DNA from: Chaetoderma sp. LZ-2023a
Taxonomy: Eukaryota; Mollusca; Caudofoveata; Chaetodermatida; Chaetodermatidae
Length of the DNA stretch: 64,000 nt
Reading direction: 5' to 3'
NCBI GenBank assembly: GCA_034401795.1
Contig: CM067366.1
Span: 74,380,518 to 74,444,517, forward strand
The notes beneath the pieces are model-generated. The model saw only the letters and a list, made by a program, of their open reading frames with translations. It made no database searches and was not told the origin of the DNA. Position numbers and translations under genes: made by a program. Positions 44,901-56,200 of this stretch are shown piece by piece. Positions within the stretch are counted from its first letter, which is position 1. Each line of letters opens with the position of its first letter.

Positions 44901-46060
44901 TTGGAAGAGGAGTTGGAATCCATGATTGTCAAGAGGGCACTAGATGATGTTCCCCATTGGTGAGTAGACCAGATTTTCTATTCAATCATGTTTTTAGTTT
45001 CCACGGAATCGGGAGGTTGGCGTCCTTTCACAAATTTGAAGATATTAAATTTCATGATTCATACTCCCCAAGTCAAGAGGGAGTCATCTCCCAGATCATT
45101 TTCAGTCTAGATCAGGGTATGTGGTCGTTTCCTTCTTTCATGTTCTCATTCTCCCTTCCTTCTGAAAATTCCTGAGATTTGCTTATTGAGGTCGAGTTTT
45201 GCAGTTTCGCGCCATGCTTTTTGGGGCCTGACCATGGCTCCATTTCTTTTTACTCACCTAGTCTCAGCCGTGTCAGGAATTTTACATCGTCGTTCTATTC
45301 ATCTTCACGGTTATATGGACGATTGGTTAGTAAAGGCAGTCTTCATCATTTCTCTCGGGAATTCTTCCAGAGGTTTGCAGTCTGGCATGCAACCTAGGGT
45401 GGTTTAAAACCTAAAGAAATCAAGCCTAGGTCCCTCTCAAATCGTTATGCCTCTAGGCGTTTCTTTTGATCTGGCCCAGGGTCTAGTCTTCCCCTCAGAT
45501 CCAAGATTAGAGGCTTTATCAGTGGCAATGGCAATCCTGTCTTCTCCCATTGTCAGAGCGAGATTTCTGTTAAGAGTGATAGGTTTGATGGTCAGCGTAG
45601 AGAATGTTATTCTCTGGGTGGCGCTGATGAGTAGATCCTTCCAAATGTATTTAAAGTCACTTTGGAAGCAGTCGGTTCACTCTATTTACCATCAGATTCC
45701 CATCAGAGAACACTTGATGCCTCATCTAGATTTTTGGAAAGATCGTTCTCTGCTTCTGATGGGAGTTACACTGGTAAAGTCCTTCCCTCAGGCGATTATC
45801 TTCACAGATGCTTCTCAGGAGGGATGGGGAGAGGTCTGGGACTCCCTGTCGGTTTCCGGTCTTTGGTTCCTGGAGGAGTCGACAGCTCATATCAACATTC
45901 TGGAATTGTGTGCTGACAAGAAGGCTCTCCTTTCATGGTCAGATCTTGTGATAGGTCTCAAAGTCTCGATTTGGTCGGACATTTCGACAGTGGTTTCTTA
46001 TATCAACAGGCAGGATGGTACACGGTCATCCCTCCTTTGTCTAGAAGTATGGTATCTTCT
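44730..46060 (+). pseudogene. DIRS B reverse transcriptase and RNase H, broken
   Basis: Blocks in three frames align with element A: FWENWQALNPDLL (compare the AWRGVTSDCLVLGW stretch), EEELESMIVKRALDDVP, GGWRPFTNLKILNFMIHTPQ, FGA/WGLTMAPFLFTHLVSAV, HGYMDDWLVKA (catalytic YMDD), MPLGVSFDLAQGLVFPSDPR and FLLRVIGLMVS. RNase H follows: FTDASQEGWGEVW, STAHINILELCADKKALL, IWSDISTVVSYINRQDGT. Catalytic Asp and Glu positions are kept where they can be read, but several shifts and stops separate the blocks. Confidence 0.75.
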
Positions 46061-46179
46061 CTTATAGTGTCGCAAGAATCAGATTCTTCTAGTGTATTCT
46101 CATGTCTCAGGCAGTCTGATTTTTTCTTGCGGACCAATTGTCATGTCCCAGCAAATTCGGCCACACAGTGGCAGTTAAA

Positions 46180-47610
46180 GAGGTCGATTGTCAAAGTGAT
46201 TTTCAGTCTTATACATCGTCCTCTGGTAGATCTGTTTGCATCATCTCGGAATGCCAAGATCTCCTCCTACATGTCTCCTTTTCCGGACAGTCAAGCCATG
46301 GCGGTGGATGCCTTGTATCAGTCCTGGACAGGAATGTTCGCCTATTGCGTTCCCTCCAAAGTTTTTTGATTCCGTATTTTGTTGAAGAAGGTCAAGGAGC
46401 AATTCTGTGAGAGTCTTTTAATAGCTCCTTTTTGGTCAAAGAGGATTTGGTTTGTAGACCTAGATCTCCTGGTAGTTTTCCCTCATCTTCTTTCATTCTC
46501 CCAGGATCTTATGTCTCAAGTAAGAGGTTTTTGTGTCTTCATCCAAACCCAGAAACCTTCAGTCTGTATGTTTGGAGTATAACGAAACTAATGGTTACGA
46601 AAATAAAGTTTCTTCAAGACCTCCGGTATTTATCGACTCTTCCAGTTGAGAGTCGACCCGCAGAGTTTACAAGTGTCGACTTAAAGTTTTTGGAGAATGT
46701 TGTTCAGACCAAGGTCTCGTGCCCGATTCTTTTTCTATTCCCCAAGTATTAGACTTTTTAACTTATCTTTTTGATTCCTTACATTTATCAGCTAATACGG
46801 TTAGGGGATATAGATTTTCTCTGGCATCTTCTCTTCCTTGCCTTCAGTATGCCGATGTTAAGGACACTAAGACCGTTAATAGTTTTTATTAGCGGTCTAG
46901 GCAATATTCGTCCTTCGATAGCTAAGCCTTTACCTTCATGGAACTTGGCTTTGGTTCTTCAAGTGCCGGCAGGCCGTCATGTTGAACATCTTTCATCTAT
47001 TAGTATTAACGGCCTCTTCTAGAAGGCGTTCAGGAATTCATGTTTTTTCTGCTGAAAGGGAGAGATTTATAGTTTCAGGAGACGTTTTAGTTTTATATCC
47101 CAGAAGGGATTTTTTATCTAAAACTCAGTCTAACCGGTTTCCTGATAGTGGGATCGTTTAAAAATCATTATCGTCTTTATCGCCATCCGTATATTCTGGT
47201 GTCCTGTTAGGGCATTAAGAATGTTCAACAGCGAACTGATTTCAAATGATTTGATCCATCCCTTTTTATGGTTTTCTTATGCGGAAGAGTTAGCTAAGCC
47301 AGTCTCAAAGTGTTCGATATCCTGATGGATTTGGGAGACGGTTTAGCTTTGTTTCGAGATTGCTTCTCCGGAACAAATTATTTTCTTCCATTTTAAAGCT
47401 CACAATGTTAGAGGAATGGCTTCCTCTTTTTCGTTTTTTGCCGGTTCGGATTTAGTTGAAGTCATGCAGGTTGCAGGATGGAAATCTGAATCCTCTTTTT
47501 CAACCTTTTATCTGAAAGATAAGAGTGCAGCAGCCTCCTTTCATAATATTACGATTTTAACCAAAAAAGCCGAAGATCGTTTACCAAGCACATCCCGCCA
47601 TTTTCATTAA
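46180..47610 (+). pseudogene. DIRS B post-RNase H region and tyrosine recombinase, broken
   Basis: The stretch LVDLFASSRNAKISSYMSPF and LLIAPFWSKRIWFVDL correspond to MDLFATRENAQ and LLIAPYWPNRAWF of element A. The recombinase is recognisable from FISGLGNIRPSIAKPLPSWN, ASSRRRSGIHVFSAERERF (first catalytic Arg), KAHNVRGMASS (H-x-x-R with His and Arg kept) and VAGWKSESSFSTFYLKD (Trp and Tyr). It ends at TAA near 47608. Frames change between blocks, including a stop after SNRFPDSGIV. Confidence 0.75.
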
Positions 47611-47827
47611 GACTGAGTCTGTAAGAAATGGTGTGAGTTTATTTTGGTTTTTATTTATCTCTAAGTTCAAGTTTTCCTTGTTTGATAATCATGGTGTGAT
47701 TGTCTTAAAGGCGCTATTATGTTATGTTATTAACATTTGGATAAGTTTGGTGTGATTTTTGTCCTTGTTTGTTAATTCGCCTCCCACCTGATGTTTTAAG
47801 TGGGGCACTGACCAAATCTGCGGGTTT

Positions 47828-47965
47828 AGCAAGTAGGGATTGAACGGTAATGGATGTTTTTGTGGTGTAATAACAACCCCCCACAAACCCCCCTTGCGGG
47901 TTAGTCTGTTGTTTTATTAACCACTATAAAAACATACTTACCGTTCAATCACTACAACCCGGCCT
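47828..47965 (+). repeat. DIRS B internal complementary region
   Basis: GATTGAACGGTAATGGATG through GGTGTAATAACAA is the complement of the left terminus. It is joined to CCCCCCACAAACCCCCC...TTGCGGGTTAGTCTG through AACATACTTACCGTTCAATC, the complement of the right terminus. Confidence 0.85.
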
Positions 47966-48029
47966 CAGCCACCCCGTGTGGAATTGATTTGAGAATTTGC
48001 CTATAATATTTGGCACTTAAATTCAGAAA

Positions 48030-48347
48030 AGTTAATCTGTTTCCTATTTGGGCTCCAGTGCGCATGCGTAAGCTCGCTTAGTGACGGAGTGAGTACAGAC
48101 TGGTGCCAGTCTGTATCAGTTGATATACTGGAGATGGACCTAACCAGTAGCCTGGTTGAGGGTCCATATTAATAGGAATGGGCATGGGGAGGAGTGTATG
48201 CAAGCATAAAAATCTTATTCTGGTAGCTAAATGTAGATAATTGATTTAGCAAGTAGTGATTGAACGGTAAGTATGTTTTTGTTTTTATGGTGGTTAATAA
48301 AACAACAGACCAACCCGCAAGGGTGGGGGGGTGTTTCTGTGGGGGTT
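48030..48347 (-). repeat. DIRS B right inverted terminal repeat with extension
   Basis: It mirrors the left repeat up to GATTGAACGGTAA near 48268, then extends through GGTTAATAAAACAACAGACC and a G-rich end. The extension has no left partner, as in element A. Confidence 0.85.
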
Positions 48348-48349
48348 TT

Positions 48350-49080
48350 CTCCTAAACTTGGGCTTCAATGTTCCAAAACGTCTACATGGTTTCTTTTTG
48401 TCAGAGATGTTGCAGACAAGGGTTGCGATAACAGTATCGTGGTCACTGAATGTGTCTGGTGAGTGAATGTTATTTACTTGACCAGGTAATGTTACTGCAA
48501 TTAAATCTAAATTGTTTCCATCACGGGTTGGGAAAGATACTAGCTGTTCAATGCTAAGTTCATCAAAGATGTCAATTAAGGCGTGGCTGTCTGAATCCGA
48601 TAAAGGGGCACCAAGTTCTGTGCTGAGTTTTGTTTTCCAATCAATTTTCCTGGAGCTCAAGTCGCCGAGAACGTGGATATTTGGAAGGTGGTTCGATTTA
48701 TGGTTTGACTTGATTATGAGTAGCTAATTTCTTAGTACATGTAGGTTAATGTGATCTGATGGTGCATCTGGTTATTTATAATATACCAACTGCTGGCATG
48801 GCTGATCCTCTTAGTGCTCTTTTCCATTTATTGATAATTTTGGCCATACTGATTCTGATCCGTTTTCTGGGTCATACTTACAAGTGATGATTCTAAAGTT
48901 TGCTTCACGCATAAAATAGTCCCTCCCTTGCGCATTACACTATCATTTCTGAATATATTGTAGCCTAATTCCTGTGGAAATAGATCATTTGATTCTAATG
49001 ATTTGTCTATTTTGGTTTCTTGAAAGGCTACAATGTCTGAATTGCATGTTGATACATGTAGATATGACTGCATTTCAACT
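48350..49080 (-). pseudogene. LINE endonuclease fragment, minus strand
   Basis: On the minus strand: NSDIVAFQETKIDKSLESND (catalytic Glu block), ELGYNIFRNDSVMRKGGTIL, then SRKIDWKTKL, IEQLVSFPTRDGNNLDLIAV and SPDTFSDHDTVIATL (the SDH end motif). These are consecutive blocks of an AP-type LINE endonuclease, broken by shifts between 48660 and 48830. The frame runs into the right end of DIRS B, which truncates it at PKFR. Confidence 0.7.
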
Positions 49081-49194
49081 TTTTTTCTTCTGATGCTAAA
49101 TGTTGATTGATAATACAGTGTTAAGGGGTGGGGTCAAGAGGTCAAATATCCTAAAAATTGTCTGTCACGCTACATGTACATGTATCTCCTCCAA

Positions 49195-49765
49195 AACCGT
49201 TATTCAAAACTCGAGTTCTATTGAAGGGATCATTACGAATCCGGTGTAGGAGCTTGTCCTTGGTGGTCCGAAGAACTATCACGATTTTTGTGCCAAACCG
49301 TCAAAGTCACGGTGACCTAATTAATTACGTAATATTGTGTTTCCGGATGATAACTCAAGTTCTATTGAAGGGGTCGTTATTAATCTGGCATGAGAGCTTG
49401 TCCATGGTGATCTGAAGAACCCTATCGATTTTTGCACTAAGCGGGTAAAGGTCACGGTCACAGTCACCTAATTAATTATGTAGTATTGTGTTTCCGGATA
49501 ATCAATCAAGTTCTATTGAAGGGATCATTGCCATTCTGGCGTGGGCGTTTGTCCTTGGTGGTCCGAAGATCCCTATCGGGTTTTGGCGTCAAACAGTCGT
49601 GGTCACAGTGACCTAATTGATTACATATTGTTTCCGGATGTCAGATAACTCGAGTTTTATGGAAGGGATCATTACTAATTTTGGGTGGGCCGTTGTCCTT
49701 AGTGTTTTGACAAACCCTATCGATTTTGCGGTCAAAAGTTAAGGTCACGATAACCAATCTTTGAT
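49195..49765. repeat. About 150-bp tandem repeat, about 4 units
   Basis: AACTC(G/A)AGTTCTATTGAAG with the following GGATCATTA recurs near 49207, 49355, 49510 and 49645. Each unit continues with a CTTGTCCTTGGTGGTCCGA block, CCCTATCGATTTT and GGTCACGGTGACC with its variants. A decayed unit also appears at 51335-51440, beyond FBXO8 exon 1. Noncoding. Confidence 0.8.
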
Positions 49766-50149
49766 AGGAGGTTGTGCTTGACGGAATGGGGGTGGGGTGG
49801 TGGGCCTTCTTTAGCAATCTGTGATTGTTGTTCTTGTTTGTATTTAAACTGTTTACTGGATTTACCATGACTATCATTTATATTCAGTTCATCAATTTAT
49901 GAATCTATTTATAAATTTCCAGGTGGAGCAGGTATAGAAGTGATGTTATACATAGCACTCGATGGAAGGCGATGGAGTAGATACTGACAACAACAGTGAG
50001 GATGTCTTACATATACCATGTCATTATATTCTTACAATACGATACAGCATAACTAAGTCACCAAACTCCTATCCCGGCCTTCATAGGATTAGGGTTGACG
50101 TGTAACCCATAGCAGCGGTCATCCTTCATTTAGGAGTGGTCAGTTAGGC

Positions 50150-50291
50150 ATGGGTCAGATGATTAATCGAGAACGCGACTCAGAACATCGACCATATACG
50201 ATCATCAATGGCGGGAGTAATCGCTCATTCAGGGCACGTAGATCACCACTGCGCTCTAGTCGATCACGAGCTTATTACTATCATGTTCAAG
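50150..50291 (+). CDS. FBXO8: FBXO8 exon 1 (coding part)
   Basis: Starts MGQMINRERDSEHRP at 50150, the first ATG in frame; MGQ is also the start in vertebrate FBXO8. Ends YYYHVQ + G before the donor CAAG/gtatgt. Encodes the basic N-terminal tail. Confidence 0.85.
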
Positions 50292-53200
50292 GTATGTGTG
50301 ACATTTAAATTTAACCCATTAATCCTTTATCCCTCGAATTTGTTCAGGAAAATTTAACTTTTCTCATAGAAAATGTCCATTTGGAGACCAAGAGATGCCT
50401 ATTTTTGAAAACTTACTAATGGAATGACTGGCCAGTCATTGCAGAGATAAATTTTCAAAAATAGGCTTCTTGGTCTGCAAATGAAATTAAAGGGTTAACA
50501 CTCAAGCCAGCCAAAATGGCTTCTGCAGTGGTCGTGAGAAATGTCCATTTGTAGACTAAGAGAATACTATTGTTGAAAATTTACCACTGGAATGACTGGC
50601 TTGGTACAATGTACGTGTACATTTGAACAAACCAGTCATTCCAGTGATCATAAATTTTTTTAATATAATTTTCTCGTGGTGCAAATGGACATTTTCTATG
50701 AGGAAATTGAAGTTTTCTTGAACAATTTTGAGGGTTAAATTATAAATACATGTATCAATTTTAGCTTAATTCACCTTTCCAGAGTATCCATCGATCATCT
50801 GACCTCGTATGACATCATAATCAGCTCAGCGGGTGTATGATTACATCACAATCATTACATCACAAAGGGTTCAAATCTCAAAAAGTCTGACACGTAGGAA
50901 TTGTATGTCTTTGTAATTCTTTGCTATTTAATAAACATACTGTTGAATATTTTGAAACTAATTTGACTGGGCGCTGTTGTTGCCTTAGGCAGCAACATCA
51001 CCCAGTCAAATTAATTTCAAAATATTCAGCTTTTCTGTGTATTTGTTTGGAAATTGATAGTCAAGGTGTTCAGAGATCAATTGATCCCAACACGAGTGAG
51101 GTGTAGGTGGAGCTTAGCTAGAGATGGGCGGGGCATAGCTAAAACCGGAAAGGTCCATTGTCCCACGCTATAGGAGTAATACATGTATCTCTCCCTCTCA
51201 CCTGAAGGGATTTGCGCCAAACTCGGATGTGAGGTGGGTTTAGGAAGAAGTTCATCGATCTTGGTGTCAAAATATGAAGTAATGGTCATGGTCAATGGCA
51301 TTGAAAAGATAAGAGATATCTGGCATGTCTGGCGCTTTAACTCGAGTTCTATTGAAAGAATCATGTCCAAACCTTGCTGGAACACGGCCTTTTTTGTCCT
51401 GAAGAGTTATATTAATTTTCTGGTCAAAAGGGTAAAGGTCAAGTAAAATGGTAGGATGCTGAAACTCTGAATTTTCTTATTTTAGCGCTTGTCTTTCTTG
51501 ACTACTGTTATTTTCTTGATCATCGCTGCACTGTGTTCTGTTCATAGAAATTATTCTGATAACTTACTACATCAGGTACATGTACTGATTTATTACAATG
51601 TTTTCAACTGTTTAACCCCCCCCCCCCCCCCCCTTTAGCTCTCAAACTTGTTAACAAAGTTTCAGTTTTCTCATACATTGTATGTCCATTTCCCAGGATC
51701 TGTGCAAATTTGAAACGTAATTGTATTTTAACAATTTTAATTGAAAAATATTTATATATTATTATTATACATGTGTAAATCAACTATAGATGTACTACAT
51801 GTATTTTCCTTGCAGTAAATGGCCACCGACGTAGATCTTTGCGTGGCAATCCGTTTGCCAATAATTTTCCAGATCTTGCACAACTACCTCCAGAATTGAG
51901 TTTGGCAGTGCTTTCCCACTTAGACGCGACTGATCTCTGTTTGGCTGCCTGCATATGGGATGGTCTGGCTAATGATGAAGTATTATGGATGAGGTACATA
52001 GAGGATCTCGAACAAGCTTCCATTTAATATCACTATTATCAACTGAGTTGAAAATTATCACTGCACGAGCTTTAGTGAGTGCAAAGTGATAATTTTAGAC
52101 AAGGTAGATATTAACCATCTGACTGCCAAGTTTTGCAGACAACATATCCCAAGGGTTATATCTCTGGACCTGGTAAATATTTTGAAAACAATTTGACTGA
52201 AAAATGTTGGTGGCTGAACCGCCATCAACTTTCAGTCAAATTGTTTTCGAAATATTCAGCAAGTTTTTGCTCATTGAAATTATTGTCTGGTGGCTTGCAA
52301 CAGTGAGACAGTTAATAGTGATAATGAATGGGATCGAGTTTGAGATTCTATTTATCATATGAACTGAAATTTCGACATTTTCCAATAACGTCAGTCCCTG
52401 ATACCACAGTTTAGATTTTACATTACCCCTTTAGCCCTTGAAAATTAAAATTTTCACGTAGAAAATGTCTATTTTCAGACCAAGAGAAGACTATTTTTGA
52501 AAACTTAGCACTGGAATGACTGGCTCGGTTATCGAGCCATTCCAGTTGTAAAGTTTCAAAAATTGTCTTCTCTTGGTCTGCAAATATACATTTCTCAAGA
52601 CCACTGCAGAAGCCGTTTTTGACTGGTATGAGTGTTAAAGGGTTAACATACAATCATCAAGGGTGGATAATCACACCATGACAACTAGCACATTGGATGG
52701 CTTACCCTGAAACATACACTGTACATAGTACTTGTAATTTGAACTAGAAGACAAATTTGCACTAATCAAAGTTTATTTGCATACATGTAGTTATCAATAT
52801 ACATGTGCATTGGTAAATTTCATGTAATTTGGGACTTCATAAGCGGCATTGTTATGTCATTGCTGCTAGGAGTCACCAGTATTTGACCTCGACAGAGATA
52901 TCCCATGCCGTGAGGATGACTATATTCTGATTTGCCAATATAAAATTACTTTTCCCACACAAACAACCAATACTTCTCTGGTTTATTAGCTCACCTGGCC
53001 TGAAAGGCCAAGTGAGCTTATGTCATGGCAACTGTCCGTCGTCCGTCCATCCGTCAACTTTTCCTTTAAAACGACTTCTTCTCAAGACCCACTGGGCCGA
53101 TTTCAATTATATTTGGCAGGAAGCATCCCTAGGGCATAGAGATTCAGGTTTGTTCAAATGAAGCCGATCGGCCAAAATCCAAGATGGCCGCCAGCCAAAA

Positions 53201-56200
53201 TAGCCGATTTTTAGAAACACTAAAAAATCTCCGAAACTGCTGGAGGAATTGATTCAAAACTCATAACACATCATCTTTTGCAATGGTAGACCCAAGTTTG
53301 TTCAAGGCAACCTGATTGGCTTATTTGCCTGGTGGCCATCTTGGATGACCTAGTTTTCGCGAAAATGACTTCTCCCGAACCGCGGAAGGGATAGGTCTGA
53401 AATTTGGTAAATATTCTTAGGGACCAAGATTCATTCAAGTTCGTACATTAAAAAACATGGCCGCCATCAACCAATCAAAATTTAGCGTTTGTTGGTCATA
53501 TTGGCTTTTTTGTATTTGATGTATTTTGATGGCGAAAATTGCTTTATATATGCTTATCAGTGTGGCGAGTTCAAATATGCCACTTTCGAGACTGTCGGAT
53601 AAACGCTTTGGCTACCATCTTGGTCTGTTTTCCCGCCAAAGGGTCCCATAGTAAAGCAATGGGCCCATAGTAAAGCAATGGGGAATTCTTTAAACGACTT
53701 CTCAAGAACCACTGGGCCGATTTCAATTATATTTGGGAGGAAGCATTCATAGGGCATAGGGATCTAAGTTTGTTCAAATGAACCCAATCGGGCAGTTTGT
53801 CCGGCAGCCATCTTGGCAAGGGAACTTGATTGGTCGAATGGTTCGGCGGCCATCTTGATTGACCTAGTTGTAGTGAAAATGACTTATTCTCCAGAAGCGC
53901 TGAAGGGATCGGGCCGAAATTTGGCAGATATGATTAGGGCCTAAGGGCCATTAAAGTTTGTTCATGAGAAGTTGATCCGTCAAAAACATGGCCGCCGTGG
54001 GCCAATCAAAATATAGCATGTTTGGTGGGCATATTGAATTTTTTTTATTTGATGGATTTTGAGGCCGAAATTGTTTTTATGTGTTTTTGGGTATTCTGAT
54101 CTCAAATTTGCAATTTTCAAAACTGTCAGATAAATGGTTTGCTGGCCATCTTGTTGATAAAGAGCATTCTAGTTGAAATGCCTATTGTCCAGGTGAGCGA
54201 TACAGGCCCCTTGGGCCTCTTGTTAACTGGGTTCATATTGTTATATAAATGGGATGATAATCTTTGTTTATATGATAAATGTAGTAAGTAATATGCTCAT
54301 TATTTTAATTCTTCTTGATGCCTATACAGGGCTAGAAATTAACTACAGTTATAGAACAAATTTTGCTGGCTCATAGATGTATGCAGCACTCCAGATAAGG
54401 CATGTACAAGCCTACTGTATGCATAGAAATCATCCATGTACGCAAACATTTAAATATTCATGCGTACCATGTACCCTCATGTAAATACAGTACACATCAG
54501 TGTGTTAAACTTCCCATACTGGCCTGTTGATATTATCAAATATAACCTCCTCAATTACACGAAGGGCAATCAACACACTAGTCACATACTATGACATACA
54601 ATGTACATTCCTCGTAAAAGCCATGCCTATACTACATGTACCATCACTAAACGGTATGATCACTAAACAGTATGATCTCCATCTCCGCAAGAGGATATTT
54701 TTTTCTTTATTACAAGACCTTTGCGTTGCATATGTGCACCTATAGAAGTGCCAATGAAAAAAATTCAATGGACATTATTTTCGTACATATTGCCAAATGA
54801 GCTAATATATCACCGGAACTTAGTTGTTCAAGACATATTTTAGTTGGAAATAGGAGTACAGGCATAGCTTTTACAGTAGCCGTCATAACCTCGTAACCAT
54901 GAATAGTGATGAGTTCGACCCAGACCATAATCAACCGCAACAATATATTCCAAGTTTGTCTTTCACAAACTCTGAATCTCCAGGAAGGCATATCTTATAT
55001 GTTATTTGTAATTAACGATAACATATGAGTGGAGATGGATGATTTTTCAATTGTGAATATTTCATTTGATACGGCAAAATATACAGAAAAATTTATATAC
55101 ATGTAAATGGTGTTCTTTCACACTTATTTTAATTGGAGAGGTAATTATAGCAATAACTTTTAATATGAAATTTACAACAATTTCTGTCAGTAGGCTAAAG
55201 CATTAATCTGCCAATAACAATGGCAAGTTCACTTCAGCTGATTTAGTTTACCGGCAAATATTAAAAGATCTTTATTATGGTAAACAATATATTAGCGCTA
55301 CTAACCTGGGATTATATTTTTAATAAGATACTTGCCAAGATTAAATGAACAATATTCCAATTGCAATAACCTGTCTTGTCAGTGCTTCTATACCTTTGTC
55401 CCATCTTAATCAAATAGGAAGCAAAAAACTGGAATTTCCCTTCTAAATAAAGAAATACTCTGAAAATGTGGAGTGCATAACACTTCCTTCTGTTTTATAT
55501 ATGTCATTGATACATGTATGTTATAGTTGAAGCTCTGCTAATTATTTTGAAAACAATTTGACTGTAACTTCTGTAAGTGATTAATTGCTGTCTGTAATTT
55601 CTTTCAGTTAAACTAGCTTCTAAATTTACCTCCTTTTAAAACAAATTTGAGAATTCAGAATGACAATGTCAAGTATTATTATAGCAATAATATGTATTCA
55701 TTTGCTAGTATGCCACAGAGATAGTCTTTAGAATGCTAGTGTATCTCTATAAGCTAATCGTGTCCCACCATAATGCAGCAAGATTTAAAATAAACATGCT
55801 TGATATAAAAATATATTTTCATTCAGAATTAAAATCCGGTTTGCCTGACTGACTAGTTAGTTGATCAATAGCAAAGGGTGCCAAACACCCTGCCCCAACC
55901 AGGACATGTAACTGTAATGGCTAATCTTGAAAGTTTGCTGGCCTTAGCAAATAACATGGAGGGTGGGCGGGTGGGGTGACTATTTTATCCCTTTAATGCT
56001 AAAGCGGGCCAAAAATGGCTTCTGCAGTGGTCTTGGGAAGTGTTCAGTTACTGACCAAGAGAAGGCTATTTTTTGGAAATTTACCACTGAAATGACTGGC
56101 TCGATAGTCACTTCAGTCATTCCAGAGATAAATTTTCAAAAATAATTTTCTCTTGGTTTGAAACTGGACATTTTCTCTGAGAAAGTAAGAAATTTTCTTG

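Larger units (their letters stand above)
40923..48347 (+). mobile_element. DIRS-like element B, about 7.4 kb, coding-defective
   Basis: The element has inverted terminal repeats (40923-41170 and about 48030-48347), an internal complementary region (47828-47965) and, in order, a gag-like region, RT, RNase H and tyrosine recombinase remnants. Terminal repeats differ at only about six positions over 175 compared bases, yet the ORFs change frame many times. Family B differs from A in sequence and base composition (T-rich rather than GC-rich) but has the same layout. B' at 19157-29690 is a second copy of this family. Confidence 0.88.

Noticed and set aside
49195-49765. Evenly spaced repeats considered as a CRISPR array
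   Set aside because: Units are 150 bp, diverged, without unique spacers, in a spliced eukaryotic genome.
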